A stretch of 38,813 bases of DNA, taken from positions 1-38,813 of the forward strand of contig CACYHB010000016.1 of assembly GCA_902774015.1 (NCBI GenBank). Direction: 5' to 3'. Shown piece after piece: positions 1-8,000 of this stretch (its first letter is position 1; the number at the start of each line of letters is the position of its first letter). The position numbers were made by a program, and so were the translations under genes. The DNA is from Oscillospiraceae bacterium. Lineage in GTDB: Bacteria; Bacillota; Clostridia; Oscillospirales; Oscillospiraceae. The notes beneath the pieces are model-generated. The model ran no database searches and had not been told where the DNA came from. It saw only the letters and a program-made list of their open reading frames with translations.

Positions 1-349
1 AAACAGCTTCTCCTTTCTTACTAATTTGCGCTTTCCTATTCAGACGTTATGCCGGACCGCTTCGTTGGATATATGATGCGGACGCGGTTTGAGAAATGCT
101 CATTTCATGTTCCAAGTAGGTGAAGGTGGAATTATCATGCATCTTGAGCTATTTGATGTTCGTTACGCCAATCTCGCTTCCGTTGAAGCCAATCAGCCGG
201 AGCACCGCCGTTGTGCTGTTTTCCTTGCTTGAGTCAATGGGGCGTTTTGGGACTCTTATCCACCTGTCTTTGCAAATTGTCGTTTTTTACAAATTCGGCA
301 ATCTATTTTTGTATATTCACTCAAAGACTGTGAAAAACGAAAAAAAATA
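1..349. other. Left-edge region without a convincing gene
   Basis: I see no credible complete gene here. A short minus-strand open stretch (about 149-285, stop codon at 149-151) translates to a protein-like tail containing ENSTTAVLRLIGFNGSEIG, but it has a stop codon just upstream and no start. It may be the decayed C-terminus of a gene that once entered from the right. A 77-codon plus-strand reading frame (120-353) has no ribosome binding site and low-complexity hydrophobic content, so I do not call it. Confidence 0.3.
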
Positions 350-378
350 TTGACATGGCATACAATAGTTGCTATATT
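350..378 (+). promoter_or_regulatory. Sigma-A promoter of the creatininase-IadA-Dpp operon
   Basis: TTGACA at 350-355 and TATATT at 373-378 are separated by exactly 17 bp. The first gene starts about 60 bp downstream, behind GGAGG at 426-430. It is the only good promoter in front of this nine-gene run. Confidence 0.8.
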
Positions 379-399
379 TTATGTATAGAACTATAGCAA
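369..399. promoter_or_regulatory. Inverted repeat over the -10 box, candidate RpiR operator
   Basis: TTGCTATA (369-376) is repeated in inverse as TATAGCAA (392-399). The left arm overlaps the -10 box and the right arm covers the probable transcription start. The third gene of the operon encodes an RpiR-type regulator, so autoregulation at this site is a reasonable inference. Nothing in the sequence proves which protein binds. Confidence 0.4.
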
Positions 400-437
400 A
401 CGCTTTAAGTTTCAAATAAACAACTGGAGGAAAGATT

Positions 438-1202
438 ATGCGTCTGGAACGAATGAATTCCCCGGAAGTAGAGGCCTATTTCAAAGATCATAAAATCGCG
501 CTGCTCAGCGTGGGCAGCATTGAGTGTCACGGTTTGCACAATGCGCTCGGAACCGACACGCTGATCCCGATGAAGCTCCTTGAGTTGGTAGAGCAGAAGT
601 CCGACGTTCTGATCCTGCCGACCCTCCCTTATGGCGATTGTGACTGGCATCTGGACTGGCCCGGTGCAGTCAGCATTGGTTCCGATCTGCTGGAGGCTGT
701 TATGCGGCGCATTTGTGACTGCCTGTATCGGTGGGGCTGCCGCTATTTTGTCATTCTGAACGGTCACGGTGGCAACACGCATGCTTTGGAAAAGGTATGC
801 GGATATCTTGACCGCAAAAACGCTGTCGGCACGGTGTTCAACTGGTGGACCGTCGCTGGCGATCTCAACCCTGCGTGGAAGGGCGGACACGGTGCTGGCG
901 AGGAAACGGCTGCGATGTTGGCGATCGACCCGAAGCTTGTGCGCAAGGATCTGATCTGCGACAACGCGCCGAAGGATCCGACCGACGAGCTGCACGCCTG
1001 CGGTTTGCGCAGAGTCGAATTCCGCGGCATTTCCCTGCCGCTGCCACGCACCAACCGCAAGATCACCGATAACGGCTGGTATGGTTCCGACCATCCATCC
1101 ACAGCTACGGTGGAATGGGGCACAGAGATGCTGAATACAACGGCGGACTTCCTCGTTGATTATATGCGCGCCTTTGAAAAGATTCCGCTGGATGCAGAGT
1201 GA
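438..1202 (+). CDS. Creatininase-family amidohydrolase
   Basis: This 254-residue cytosolic protein belongs to the creatininase family, whose members use a dinuclear metal centre to hydrolyse cyclic or linear amides (creatinine, formamidopyrimidines, mycofactocin precursor peptide). Visible metal ligands fit the family: E29 and H31 in GSIECHG, D40 in LGTD, H110 in LNGHGGN, and the HGAGEET motif (H151, E155/E156). Length is normal. The start follows GGAGG with good spacing. It is the first gene of an operon with IadA and a dipeptide-type ABC importer, so the substrate is probably an imported amide or something IadA releases. True creatininase activity is unlikely to be inferable from family alone. 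Family assignment is secure, substrate unknown. Confidence 0.85.
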   Translation: MRLERMNSPEVEAYFKDHKIALLSVGSIECHGLHNALGTDTLIPMKLLELVEQKSDVLILPTLPYGDCDWHLDWPGAVSIGSDLLEAVMRRICDCLYRWGCRYFVILNGHGGNTHALEKVCGYLDRKNAVGTVFNWWTVAGDLNPAWKGGHGAGEETAAMLAIDPKLVRKDLICDNAPKDPTDELHACGLRRVEFRGISLPLPRTNRKITDNGWYGSDHPSTATVEWGTEMLNTTADFLVDYMRAFEKIPLDAE

Positions 1203-1212
1203 GGGACGTGCG

Positions 1213-2013
1213 ATGAAATCATCTACACTCTACCGTTGGCTGGAGTGGACCTTCCAGCCACAGACCTGCACAGAGGTCTTTCCGGTGATCGGACTTCAGG
1301 AGGATAACACCGAGGAAATTACACGCGTATATACCGCGACCTTTGCAAGTCCGGAGGTTTTTGAGCAGTTGGAACGTCTGGATGCCAACACATGTATGCT
1401 CTTTACGCATCATCCGAAGCCGCAGCGGATGAACACGGCGGATCCACCACCGCAGATCCCGCAAAAATGGCTTGATTTTCTGAAGGAGCGGCACATCTCG
1501 TTGTTTACCTATCACATTCCGCTTGACCGTAACAGTCCGTTTTCTCCCGGCGTGAACCTTGCGAGGGCGCTTGGCGCTGAGCCGTATGATTCCTTCTTTG
1601 AGCAAAATCTGGTGCGCATGGGCGTTGTCTGTACCTCGCCGTTTTCAACGGCGACAGAGCTTGCGCAGGCGATGGAACGCGTCGTCGGGCACGCTGTCAA
1701 GCTCTATCGCTATGGGGAGGTTGCGCTTTCGCGCGGGCGCTTTGCCATTATGGCAGGCGGTGCAAAAAACACGCAGATTTACGAGCAGCTCCGCGACTGG
1801 GGTGTCAACACCTTTATAACCGGTGTGACGAATCCGGAGGTGCTTTGGGTGGGCGCCATTCACAAGGCCGCCAAAGCAAACGCCGTCAATCTTCTCGGCG
1901 GTACGCATTATTCCACAGAAAAATTTGCACCAATGCAAATGTGCCGCTACTTTGAAGCGTTCGGCCTGCCGTCGGAATTTTTGTCCGAGACGCCACGAAT
2001 GACGGAACTGTAA
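1213..2013 (+). CDS. Nif3-like dinuclear metal centre protein
   Basis: The 266-residue product resembles Nif3/YqfO proteins (also named GTP cyclohydrolase I type 2-like), which hold two metal ions. Candidate ligands are visible as THHP near residue 69, YHIPLD near residue 103, and the C-terminal GGTHYSTEKFAPM segment carrying the H and E ligands. I chose ATG 1213, ten bases after the previous stop and preceded by GAGGG, instead of an upstream frame extension into the creatininase gene. The biochemical role of the family is poorly defined. Its place between an amidohydrolase and a regulator in a peptide-import operon suggests a metal-dependent hydrolase acting on the same compound, which is inference. 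Confidence 0.8.
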   Translation: MKSSTLYRWLEWTFQPQTCTEVFPVIGLQEDNTEEITRVYTATFASPEVFEQLERLDANTCMLFTHHPKPQRMNTADPPPQIPQKWLDFLKERHISLFTYHIPLDRNSPFSPGVNLARALGAEPYDSFFEQNLVRMGVVCTSPFSTATELAQAMERVVGHAVKLYRYGEVALSRGRFAIMAGGAKNTQIYEQLRDWGVNTFITGVTNPEVLWVGAIHKAAKANAVNLLGGTHYSTEKFAPMQMCRYFEAFGLPSEFLSETPRMTEL

Positions 2014-2025
2014 AGGGGAGACTGC

Positions 2026-2922
2026 ATGGATATTATGGAAACGATCCGCGCCAGATATTCGGAAATCAGCTCCGTTCAAAAACGGATCGCAGACTACTGC
2101 CTGGAGCATCCTGATGCGGCAAGCTTTCAGAAGCTGCGCGAGTTTGCACAGACAACGCACACAACAGATGCGACCGTTCTGAAATTTTGCAGCAATATGG
2201 GCTGTCAGGGTTTTCTGGCTTTCCGTCGCCAGCTTCAGGAGTATGTGCGCATGCGTCTGAGTCCGAACGAAAAGGTTCGAATGTCGCTCGCGCGCTCGAC
2301 CGATGCAATCGACACTTGCCGTAAGATCATCGACGGCGAAAAGCGCGGGCTCGATATGACATTCCAGTATCTGGACATGGAAAGCTTCATGCAGATCATT
2401 TACCGGCTGAACCATGCGCGGCGCATTTTTGTCGCGGGACATCATCTCACGCGGATCGTAGCAGATTTTTTTCTCTATCATCTTAAGCGTATCGGTCGTG
2501 AGGCTCATCTGGTTGATACCTCGGATAAAAAGCAGACCTGTGATCAGCTCCTGCACGCCACAAAGGAGGATGTCTTTGTCCTCATCAGTATCCCCGTATA
2601 CGCGGAGCTGACCATTCAACTGGCACAGCATCTTCGGGAGGCCGAGATCACAAGCATCTCCATCACAGACAGCTTGACCTCCCCGGTGGCGCAGGCGTGT
2701 GAAATGTCTCTGACCTGCAACACAGAACACGATGTGTTTTTTAACTCTGTCTCCTCGATGATTGCGATGATCGAGATGCTCACTTCCGGGCTTCTGCTCA
2801 GCGACCGCGAGCGCTTTTTGACCGCACAGAAACGGCTTGAGCGACTCGAGGAAAAGCTCGGCATTCCGCAGAAGGATCAACAGTTTGTTCGCACTGACAT
2901 CCAGCGTCAAACGTTAAAATGA
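2026..2922 (+). CDS. MurR/RpiR-family transcriptional regulator
   Basis: The 298-residue protein has the RpiR layout: an N-terminal helix-turn-helix (about residues 1-77, with SSVQKRIADYCLEHPD and TDATVLKFCSNMGCQGFLAFRR) and a C-terminal SIS domain (about 120-255) that in this family binds a phosphosugar or other small effector. It lies 12 bp after the Nif3-like gene with GGGGAG before ATG. A regulator inside the operon it probably controls is common. The inverted repeat over the operon promoter at 369-399 is a candidate binding site. RpiR proteins usually sense sugar phosphates or amino sugars, so pairing with peptide uptake is slightly unusual, though not unique. Confidence 0.88.
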   Translation: MDIMETIRARYSEISSVQKRIADYCLEHPDAASFQKLREFAQTTHTTDATVLKFCSNMGCQGFLAFRRQLQEYVRMRLSPNEKVRMSLARSTDAIDTCRKIIDGEKRGLDMTFQYLDMESFMQIIYRLNHARRIFVAGHHLTRIVADFFLYHLKRIGREAHLVDTSDKKQTCDQLLHATKEDVFVLISIPVYAELTIQLAQHLREAEITSISITDSLTSPVAQACEMSLTCNTEHDVFFNSVSSMIAMIEMLTSGLLLSDRERFLTAQKRLERLEEKLGIPQKDQQFVRTDIQRQTLK

Positions 2923-2941
2923 ACACAGGAGGAAGTTTTCA

Positions 2942-4063
2942 ATGATTCTGATCAAAAATGCACAGGTATTTGCGCCGAAGGCGCTTGGCAAAAAGGACGT
3001 TCTGCTGGCCTATGACAAGATTCTTGAGATCGCGGACTGCATCGAGCCGTGGCGCGACGATCTGACCGTGATCGACGCGGCGGGCAAGATGCTTGTTCCC
3101 GGCTTCATCGACCAGCACGTTCACATCGTCGGCGGCGGCGGCGAGGGCGGCTTCGACACCCGGACGCCGGAATTCCAGCTTTCCAAGGCCGTTACCTCCG
3201 GCGTGACGACGCTCGTCGGTCTGCTTGGCACCGACGGCTACACCAAGAGCCCTGAGTTGCTGCTGGCAAAAACCAAGGCGCTCAACAACGAGGGTATCAC
3301 GGCGTACTGCCTGACGAATTCTTACGCATATCCGCCCAGAACCATCACAGGCTCTGTGGCAAACGATATTCTCTACATCTCCGAGATCATTGGCTGTAAG
3401 CTCGCCATTGCTGATCACAGATGCAGCCATCCCACCCGCGATGAGCTGATCCGTCTGGTTTCCGACATTCGTATGGCGTCGCTCGTCTCCGGCAAGGTCG
3501 GTGAACTGCACGTGCATGTCGGCGCCTCGCCTGAAGGGATTGAGCCGATCATGGACATCGTCCGCACGACAGATATTCCCATCTCCCATTTCCGCCCGAC
3601 ACATCTCGGCCGCCGGCTGGAGGAGGCTTCGCAGTTTACGCACATGGGCGGTTACGCAGACATCACCGCGAAGGCTGGCGTTTCGGAGTTTTTCCCCGGT
3701 CTGATGGAAACAGCTGTTCCCGAATTATTGACCATCAGCTCCGACTCCAACGGAAGTATGCCGAAATGGGACGAAAAGCATGAACACATTGTCGGTATGG
3801 GCGTCGGCGACATGGCCAACCTCTACCGCGTGGTCTACGAAATGGTGACCCAGCAGGGCGTTGCTCTGGAAAAGGCACTGCCCTTCATTACCTCAAACGT
3901 CGCCCGCGCGCTGGAGCTTTATCCGCGCAAGGGCTGCATCGCCGAGGGCAGTGATGCTGATCTGGTCCTTCTGGACGAGGGCTATGAGATCGACACCATG
4001 CTGGCAAAGGGCCGCATCATGATGCAGGACAAGCAGGTGCTTGTCAAGGGTACATTTGAATAA
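2942..4063 (+). CDS. iadA: Isoaspartyl dipeptidase
   Basis: This 373-residue amidohydrolase-superfamily enzyme cleaves beta-aspartyl (isoaspartyl) dipeptides, products of protein ageing or of cyanophycin breakdown. Expected metal and catalytic residues are visible: H59 and H61 in DQHVHIVGG, E68 in GGGGEGG, the bridging (carbamylated) lysine K153 in GCKLAIADHR, H190 in GELHVH, H221 in RPTHLGR and D268 in TISSDSNGS. Length is close to the E. coli enzyme. AGGAGG precedes ATG 2942. The ABC importer genes follow 37 bp later, supporting uptake of isodipeptides followed by hydrolysis. Confidence in the family is high; exact in vivo substrate is inferred. Confidence 0.92.
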   Translation: MILIKNAQVFAPKALGKKDVLLAYDKILEIADCIEPWRDDLTVIDAAGKMLVPGFIDQHVHIVGGGGEGGFDTRTPEFQLSKAVTSGVTTLVGLLGTDGYTKSPELLLAKTKALNNEGITAYCLTNSYAYPPRTITGSVANDILYISEIIGCKLAIADHRCSHPTRDELIRLVSDIRMASLVSGKVGELHVHVGASPEGIEPIMDIVRTTDIPISHFRPTHLGRRLEEASQFTHMGGYADITAKAGVSEFFPGLMETAVPELLTISSDSNGSMPKWDEKHEHIVGMGVGDMANLYRVVYEMVTQQGVALEKALPFITSNVARALELYPRKGCIAEGSDADLVLLDEGYEIDTMLAKGRIMMQDKQVLVKGTFE

Positions 4064-4100
4064 GTCTGCTGCCTGGCAGGCAAAGAGTAGGGGGTAAACT

Positions 4101-5087
4101 ATGTTTCGATTGATTCTCAAGCGATTGCTGCTGCTGATCCCGGTGCTGATCGGCGTGACCTTCCTGGTCTTCGCCATCTTGTCACTCGCCCCCGGCGACC
4201 CGGTTTTGGTCGTACTTGGCGACAATGCAACGGAAGAGGCAGCCGAGGCCATGCGCTCAGAGCTTGGTCTGGATAAGCCGTTCCTTGAGCGGTATGTCAA
4301 TTATATCTGGGATCTGCTGCATGGAGACTTCGGCAAGTCCTACAAGACAAAGCTAAGCGTCTCTGACCAGATCCTCTCGCGCTTCCCCAACACGATCCTT
4401 CTGGCTTTGAGCAGTATGCTCATCGCGTTGCTTTTCGGCATACCACTGGGTATATTGTCAGCGAAAAAGCAATATACCCTGTTGGATAACGTCGCGTCAG
4501 TCGGCGGACTGATTTCGGTGTCGATGCCGAACTTCTGGCTTGGCCTGCTGCTGGTTATCCTGTTCGCGCTGAAGCTGCGCTGGCTGCCGTCACAGGGTAT
4601 GAGCGAGGGCACCGGTCCGATGCTTAAAAGCCTGATCCTCCCTGCGGTGACACTGGGCACCGGTATCATGGCGACCATCATGCGTATGACGCGCTCGAGC
4701 GTGTTGGAGACCATGCGTCAGGACTATGTCTCTACTGCCCGTGCAAAAGGCATCTCCGAATCGCAGGTCACGACGGGGCATATGCTGAAAAATGCGCTCA
4801 TTCCCATCATCACCAGCGCGGGGCTGCAGTTCGGTCATTTGCTCGGCGGCTCCATGCTGACGGAAACCGTATTTTCCTGGCCCGGCGTCGGACGTTATAT
4901 GCTTGATGCAATCAAGACGAAGGACACGCCAGCCGTACTCGGCTCCGTCATTTTGATGTCGGTCAGTTTCTCGGTTGTCAATCTGCTCGTTGACATTCTC
5001 TACGCATTTGTTGACCCGCGCATCAAGTCGCAGTACAAAAAGCACGGTAAAAAGTCCGCCCTGCGTGCAAAGAAGCAGGAGGTATGA
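4101..5087 (+). CDS. dppB: Dipeptide/oligopeptide ABC transporter permease, DppB type
   Basis: The 328-residue membrane protein has the DppB/OppB layout: an N-terminal membrane helix (LLLLIPVLIGVTFLVFAIL), the GDPVLVVLGDNAT region, and a C-terminal permease block with the EAA-type loop YVSTARAKGISESQV that contacts the ATPase, followed by HMLKNALIPIITSAG and GSMLTETVFSWPGVGR. A basic tail (KSQYKKHGKKSALRAKK) ends the protein. GGGGG precedes the start. It is the first of five contiguous importer genes. It forms the inner-membrane channel together with the next gene. Confidence 0.92.
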   Translation: MFRLILKRLLLLIPVLIGVTFLVFAILSLAPGDPVLVVLGDNATEEAAEAMRSELGLDKPFLERYVNYIWDLLHGDFGKSYKTKLSVSDQILSRFPNTILLALSSMLIALLFGIPLGILSAKKQYTLLDNVASVGGLISVSMPNFWLGLLLVILFALKLRWLPSQGMSEGTGPMLKSLILPAVTLGTGIMATIMRMTRSSVLETMRQDYVSTARAKGISESQVTTGHMLKNALIPIITSAGLQFGHLLGGSMLTETVFSWPGVGRYMLDAIKTKDTPAVLGSVILMSVSFSVVNLLVDILYAFVDPRIKSQYKKHGKKSALRAKKQEV

Positions 5088-5089
5088 CT

Positions 5090-5983
5090 ATGAAAAAAGC
5101 ACAGAACATGCCTTATCAGAGCCGTACGCTCGGTGCAGAAGCATGGTATCGCTTCAAGAAGAACAAGCTCGCGCTTGGCGCACTCGCTATTTTCATTTTT
5201 CTGGCGCTGATGGCGATCACCACGATCATCATCGACCTTGTCACGAATAACTCATTTTACGACAAGTACGTCATTTCTCAGGATCTACTGCAGCGCTTGC
5301 AGCCGCCCTCGAAGGAGCACGTCCTCGGTATGGATGAGTTTGGCCGCGACATCCTGCTTCGCATCATCTGGGGCACGCGGTACTCGTTGTTTATGGGTGC
5401 ATTTGCCGTGCTCGGCGCGTCGGTGCTCGGCGGCATCATCGGCGCAGTCGCAGGCTACTACAACATGATGGACACGATCCTCATGCGCATCATGGACGTA
5501 TTCCTCGCAATTCCGACAACGCTGCTGGCTGTTGCGATCGTTGCGGCAATGGGTCCCAGTCTCGTCAATGTTGTTCTTGCCATTGCCATCTCCCAGACGC
5601 CGACCTTCGCGCGCGTCATTCGCGCACAGGTATTGACGATCAAGGATCAGGAGTTCATTGAGGCCGCACGTTCGGCTGGCGCGAGCGATGCACGCATTAT
5701 TTTCCGCTACATCGTTCCCAACGCCCTGTCCCCCATGATCGTTCAGGTCACGATGGGCATGGCAAGCGCGATTCTTTCCATTGCCGGTCTCTCCTTCATC
5801 GGCATGGGCATCCAGGCTCCGATGCCAGAATGGGGTGCAATGCTTTCCAACGCCCGTTCTTACATCCGTGACGCATGGCACATTACCGTTATGCCCGGTG
5901 CCGCAATCATGATTACCATTCTGATCCTGAACATCATCGGCGACGGTCTGCGTGATGCGCTTGATCCGCGTATGAAGAACTAG
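5090..5983 (+). CDS. dppC: Dipeptide/oligopeptide ABC transporter permease, DppC type
   Basis: This is the second channel subunit (297 residues). It has an N-terminal cytosolic segment and membrane helix (LALGALAIFIFLALMAIT), the HVLGMDEFGRDILLRIIWGTR motif diagnostic for DppC/OppC, and the ATPase-contact loop FIEAARSAGASDARIIFRY, then SFIGMGIQAPMPEWGAML. Two starts are possible: ATG 5084 overlapping the dppB stop, or ATG 5090. The AGGAGG at 5077-5082 leaves one base before 5084 and seven before 5090, so 5090 is the better start. Genes are effectively contiguous with dppB, so translation is probably coupled. Confidence 0.92.
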   Translation: MKKAQNMPYQSRTLGAEAWYRFKKNKLALGALAIFIFLALMAITTIIIDLVTNNSFYDKYVISQDLLQRLQPPSKEHVLGMDEFGRDILLRIIWGTRYSLFMGAFAVLGASVLGGIIGAVAGYYNMMDTILMRIMDVFLAIPTTLLAVAIVAAMGPSLVNVVLAIAISQTPTFARVIRAQVLTIKDQEFIEAARSAGASDARIIFRYIVPNALSPMIVQVTMGMASAILSIAGLSFIGMGIQAPMPEWGAMLSNARSYIRDAWHITVMPGAAIMITILILNIIGDGLRDALDPRMKN

Positions 5984-5993
5984 GAGGCCTGCT

Positions 5994-6980
5994 ATGAGCG
6001 ACATTCTGAAAATAGAAGACCTTGTCATTCAGTATGACACCGACAGCGGATGCGTCCACGCGCTCAATGGTCTGTCCTTGACGCTTCGCGAGGGCGAAAC
6101 ACTGGGTCTCGTCGGCGAGACCGGCGCGGGCAAAACAACGCTGGCGCGCAGCATCATGGGATTGATCCAGTGTCCACCGGGAAAGATTGTCAGTGGTAAG
6201 ATTCTCTATCGCGGGGAAGACCTTCTGACGATGAAGGAAAAGCATCGTCAATCCATCCGCGGCAAAGAGATCTCCATGATCTTTCAGGATCCCATGACCA
6301 GCCTCAACCCCGTCACGACAGTTGGCGACCAGATTGCCGAGGCTGTCATGGCGCATGAGAAAATCGGCAAGAAGCAGGCATGGGAAAAGGCGCTGGAAAT
6401 GCTGGAGACTGTCGGCATCAGCCGCGAGCGTGCGAGCGATTATCCGCACCAGTTCTCCGGCGGCATGAAGCAGCGCGTCATCATCGCCATCGCGCTGGTT
6501 CTCAACCCGAAAATTCTGCTGGCAGACGAACCGACCACGGCGCTGGACGTCACCATTCAGGTGCAGGTGCTTGACACAATCCAGGCGCTTCGTAAAAAGC
6601 TTGACATGTCGATGATCCTCATCACGCACGATCTTGGCATCGTAGCGCAGACCTGTGAACAGGTTGCAATCATCTACGGCGGCGAGGTCGTGGAATACGC
6701 AGACGTATTTACAATCTTTGAAAACCGCATGCACCCCTATACACAGGGCTTGTTCAACTCCATTCCCAAGCTGAATGAGGACGTGAACCGCCTTGTGCCG
6801 ATCGAAGGTCTGATGCCGGATCCCACCAATCTGCCGACGGGTTGCAAATTCTGCACGCGCTGTCAGCACGCGACCGACCGCTGCCGCGAGGAGCACCCGG
6901 AAATGATAGACGTTGGAAACGGGCATCTGGTCCGCTGCTTCCGTGCCGAAAATACCAACGCAGGAGGTGAGCAGAAATGA
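5994..6980 (+). CDS. dppD: Dipeptide/oligopeptide ABC transporter ATPase, DppD type
   Basis: The 328-residue cytosolic ATPase has Walker [10 protein letters not shown], signature FSGGMKQR, Walker [14 protein letters not shown] and the switch histidine in LITHDLG. The C-terminal extension with paired cysteines (GCKFCTRC plus the later DRC) is the oligopeptide-type domain that in this family can hold an Fe-S cluster. It powers the DppBC channel as one half of a heterodimer with the next gene, which it overlaps by four bases. AGGAGG precedes the start. Confidence 0.92.
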   Translation: MSDILKIEDLVIQYDTDSGCVHALNGLSLTLREGETLGLVGETGAGKTTLARSIMGLIQCPPGKIVSGKILYRGEDLLTMKEKHRQSIRGKEISMIFQDPMTSLNPVTTVGDQIAEAVMAHEKIGKKQAWEKALEMLETVGISRERASDYPHQFSGGMKQRVIIAIALVLNPKILLADEPTTALDVTIQVQVLDTIQALRKKLDMSMILITHDLGIVAQTCEQVAIIYGGEVVEYADVFTIFENRMHPYTQGLFNSIPKLNEDVNRLVPIEGLMPDPTNLPTGCKFCTRCQHATDRCREEHPEMIDVGNGHLVRCFRAENTNAGGEQK

Positions 6981-7963
6981 GCGCATCGAAGCAAACCATT
7001 CTGAGTGTTGAACACCTGAAAAAGTATTTTCAGACTGCTTCCGGTCAGCTCCATGCCGTAGATGACGTTAACTTTACCCTCGCAAAGGGTGAAACGCTTG
7101 GCGTTGTTGGCGAATCTGGCTGCGGCAAATCCACGCTGGGACGTACCATCCTTCGCCTGCATGAGCCGACCGACGGCAAGGTTATTTTTGATGGCAAGGA
7201 CGTCACCGCATGCAGCAAGCAAGAGATGAAGAAGCTGCGTGAGGACATGCAGATCATCTTCCAGGACCCGTTTGCATCCATCAACCCCCGAATGACCGTC
7301 AGCCAGACCATCGCGGAGCCGCTTCTGATTCAGGGCAAGTATAAGCCCGGCGACAAAGAGGCACTTAACCGCCACGTACGTCAGGTCATGGACCGCGTCG
7401 GTCTTGCCCAGCGTCTTGTGAATGCCTATCCGCATGAGCTTGACGGCGGCCGCCGGCAGAGAATCGGCATCGGTCGTGCGCTTGCACTCGAGCCGAAGTT
7501 CATTGTCTGTGATGAGCCGGTCTCCGCGCTGGATGTCTCTATTCAGGCGCAGATTTTAAACCTGATGCAGGATATTCAGGAGGAAATGGGACTTACCTAT
7601 CTGTTTATTACCCACGATTTGAGCGTTGTCAAGCATCTTTCCAACCAGATCATGGTCATGTATCTGGGGCAGGTCGTAGAGATCTGCGATGCAAAGCAGC
7701 TCTTCCGTGCGCCGGTACATCCCTACACAAAGGCGCTGCTGTCCGCCATTCCGATCCCGGATCCGAGGGTCAAAATGAACAAGATCCCGCTCAAGGGCGA
7801 GCTTTCATCCCCAATCAACCCCAAGCCTGGCTGTCGATTTGCAAAGCGTTGCCCATATGCCACACCGGAGTGCACTGCGGGCGACATCCCGCTGTGCGAG
7901 GTTGAGCCAGGTCACAGCGTAGCCTGCATCAAGGCCGCGCAATTCAAGGACGCAATGGCGTAA
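6977..7963 (+). CDS. dppF: Dipeptide/oligopeptide ABC transporter ATPase, DppF type
   Basis: This is the partner ATPase (328 residues) of DppD. It has Walker A GESGCGKST, Walker B FIVCDEPVSALD, switch histidine in FITHDLS, and the C-terminal cysteines in GCRFAKRCPYATPEC. The signature is LDGGRRQR where most DppF proteins have FSGGQRQR. The serine to aspartate and glutamine to arginine changes sit in the ATP-contacting loop, but related Firmicutes proteins carry the same variant as far as I recall, so it is probably functional. The ATG overlaps the dppD stop (ATGA), and GGAGG lies just upstream. Confidence 0.92.
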   Translation: MSASKQTILSVEHLKKYFQTASGQLHAVDDVNFTLAKGETLGVVGESGCGKSTLGRTILRLHEPTDGKVIFDGKDVTACSKQEMKKLREDMQIIFQDPFASINPRMTVSQTIAEPLLIQGKYKPGDKEALNRHVRQVMDRVGLAQRLVNAYPHELDGGRRQRIGIGRALALEPKFIVCDEPVSALDVSIQAQILNLMQDIQEEMGLTYLFITHDLSVVKHLSNQIMVMYLGQVVEICDAKQLFRAPVHPYTKALLSAIPIPDPRVKMNKIPLKGELSSPINPKPGCRFAKRCPYATPECTAGDIPLCEVEPGHSVACIKAAQFKDAMA

Positions 7964-8000
7964 ACGCCAAGAAAAAAGCGCAAATATAAGGAGGAACATC

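Noticed and set aside
120-353. 77-codon plus-strand ORF at the left edge
   Set aside because: No ribosome binding site, unusual hydrophobic composition, and it overlaps the operon promoter.
1645-2910. A 421-codon minus-strand frame opposite the Nif3-like and RpiR genes
   Set aside because: No start signal and no family-like motif, and both plus-strand genes are secure.
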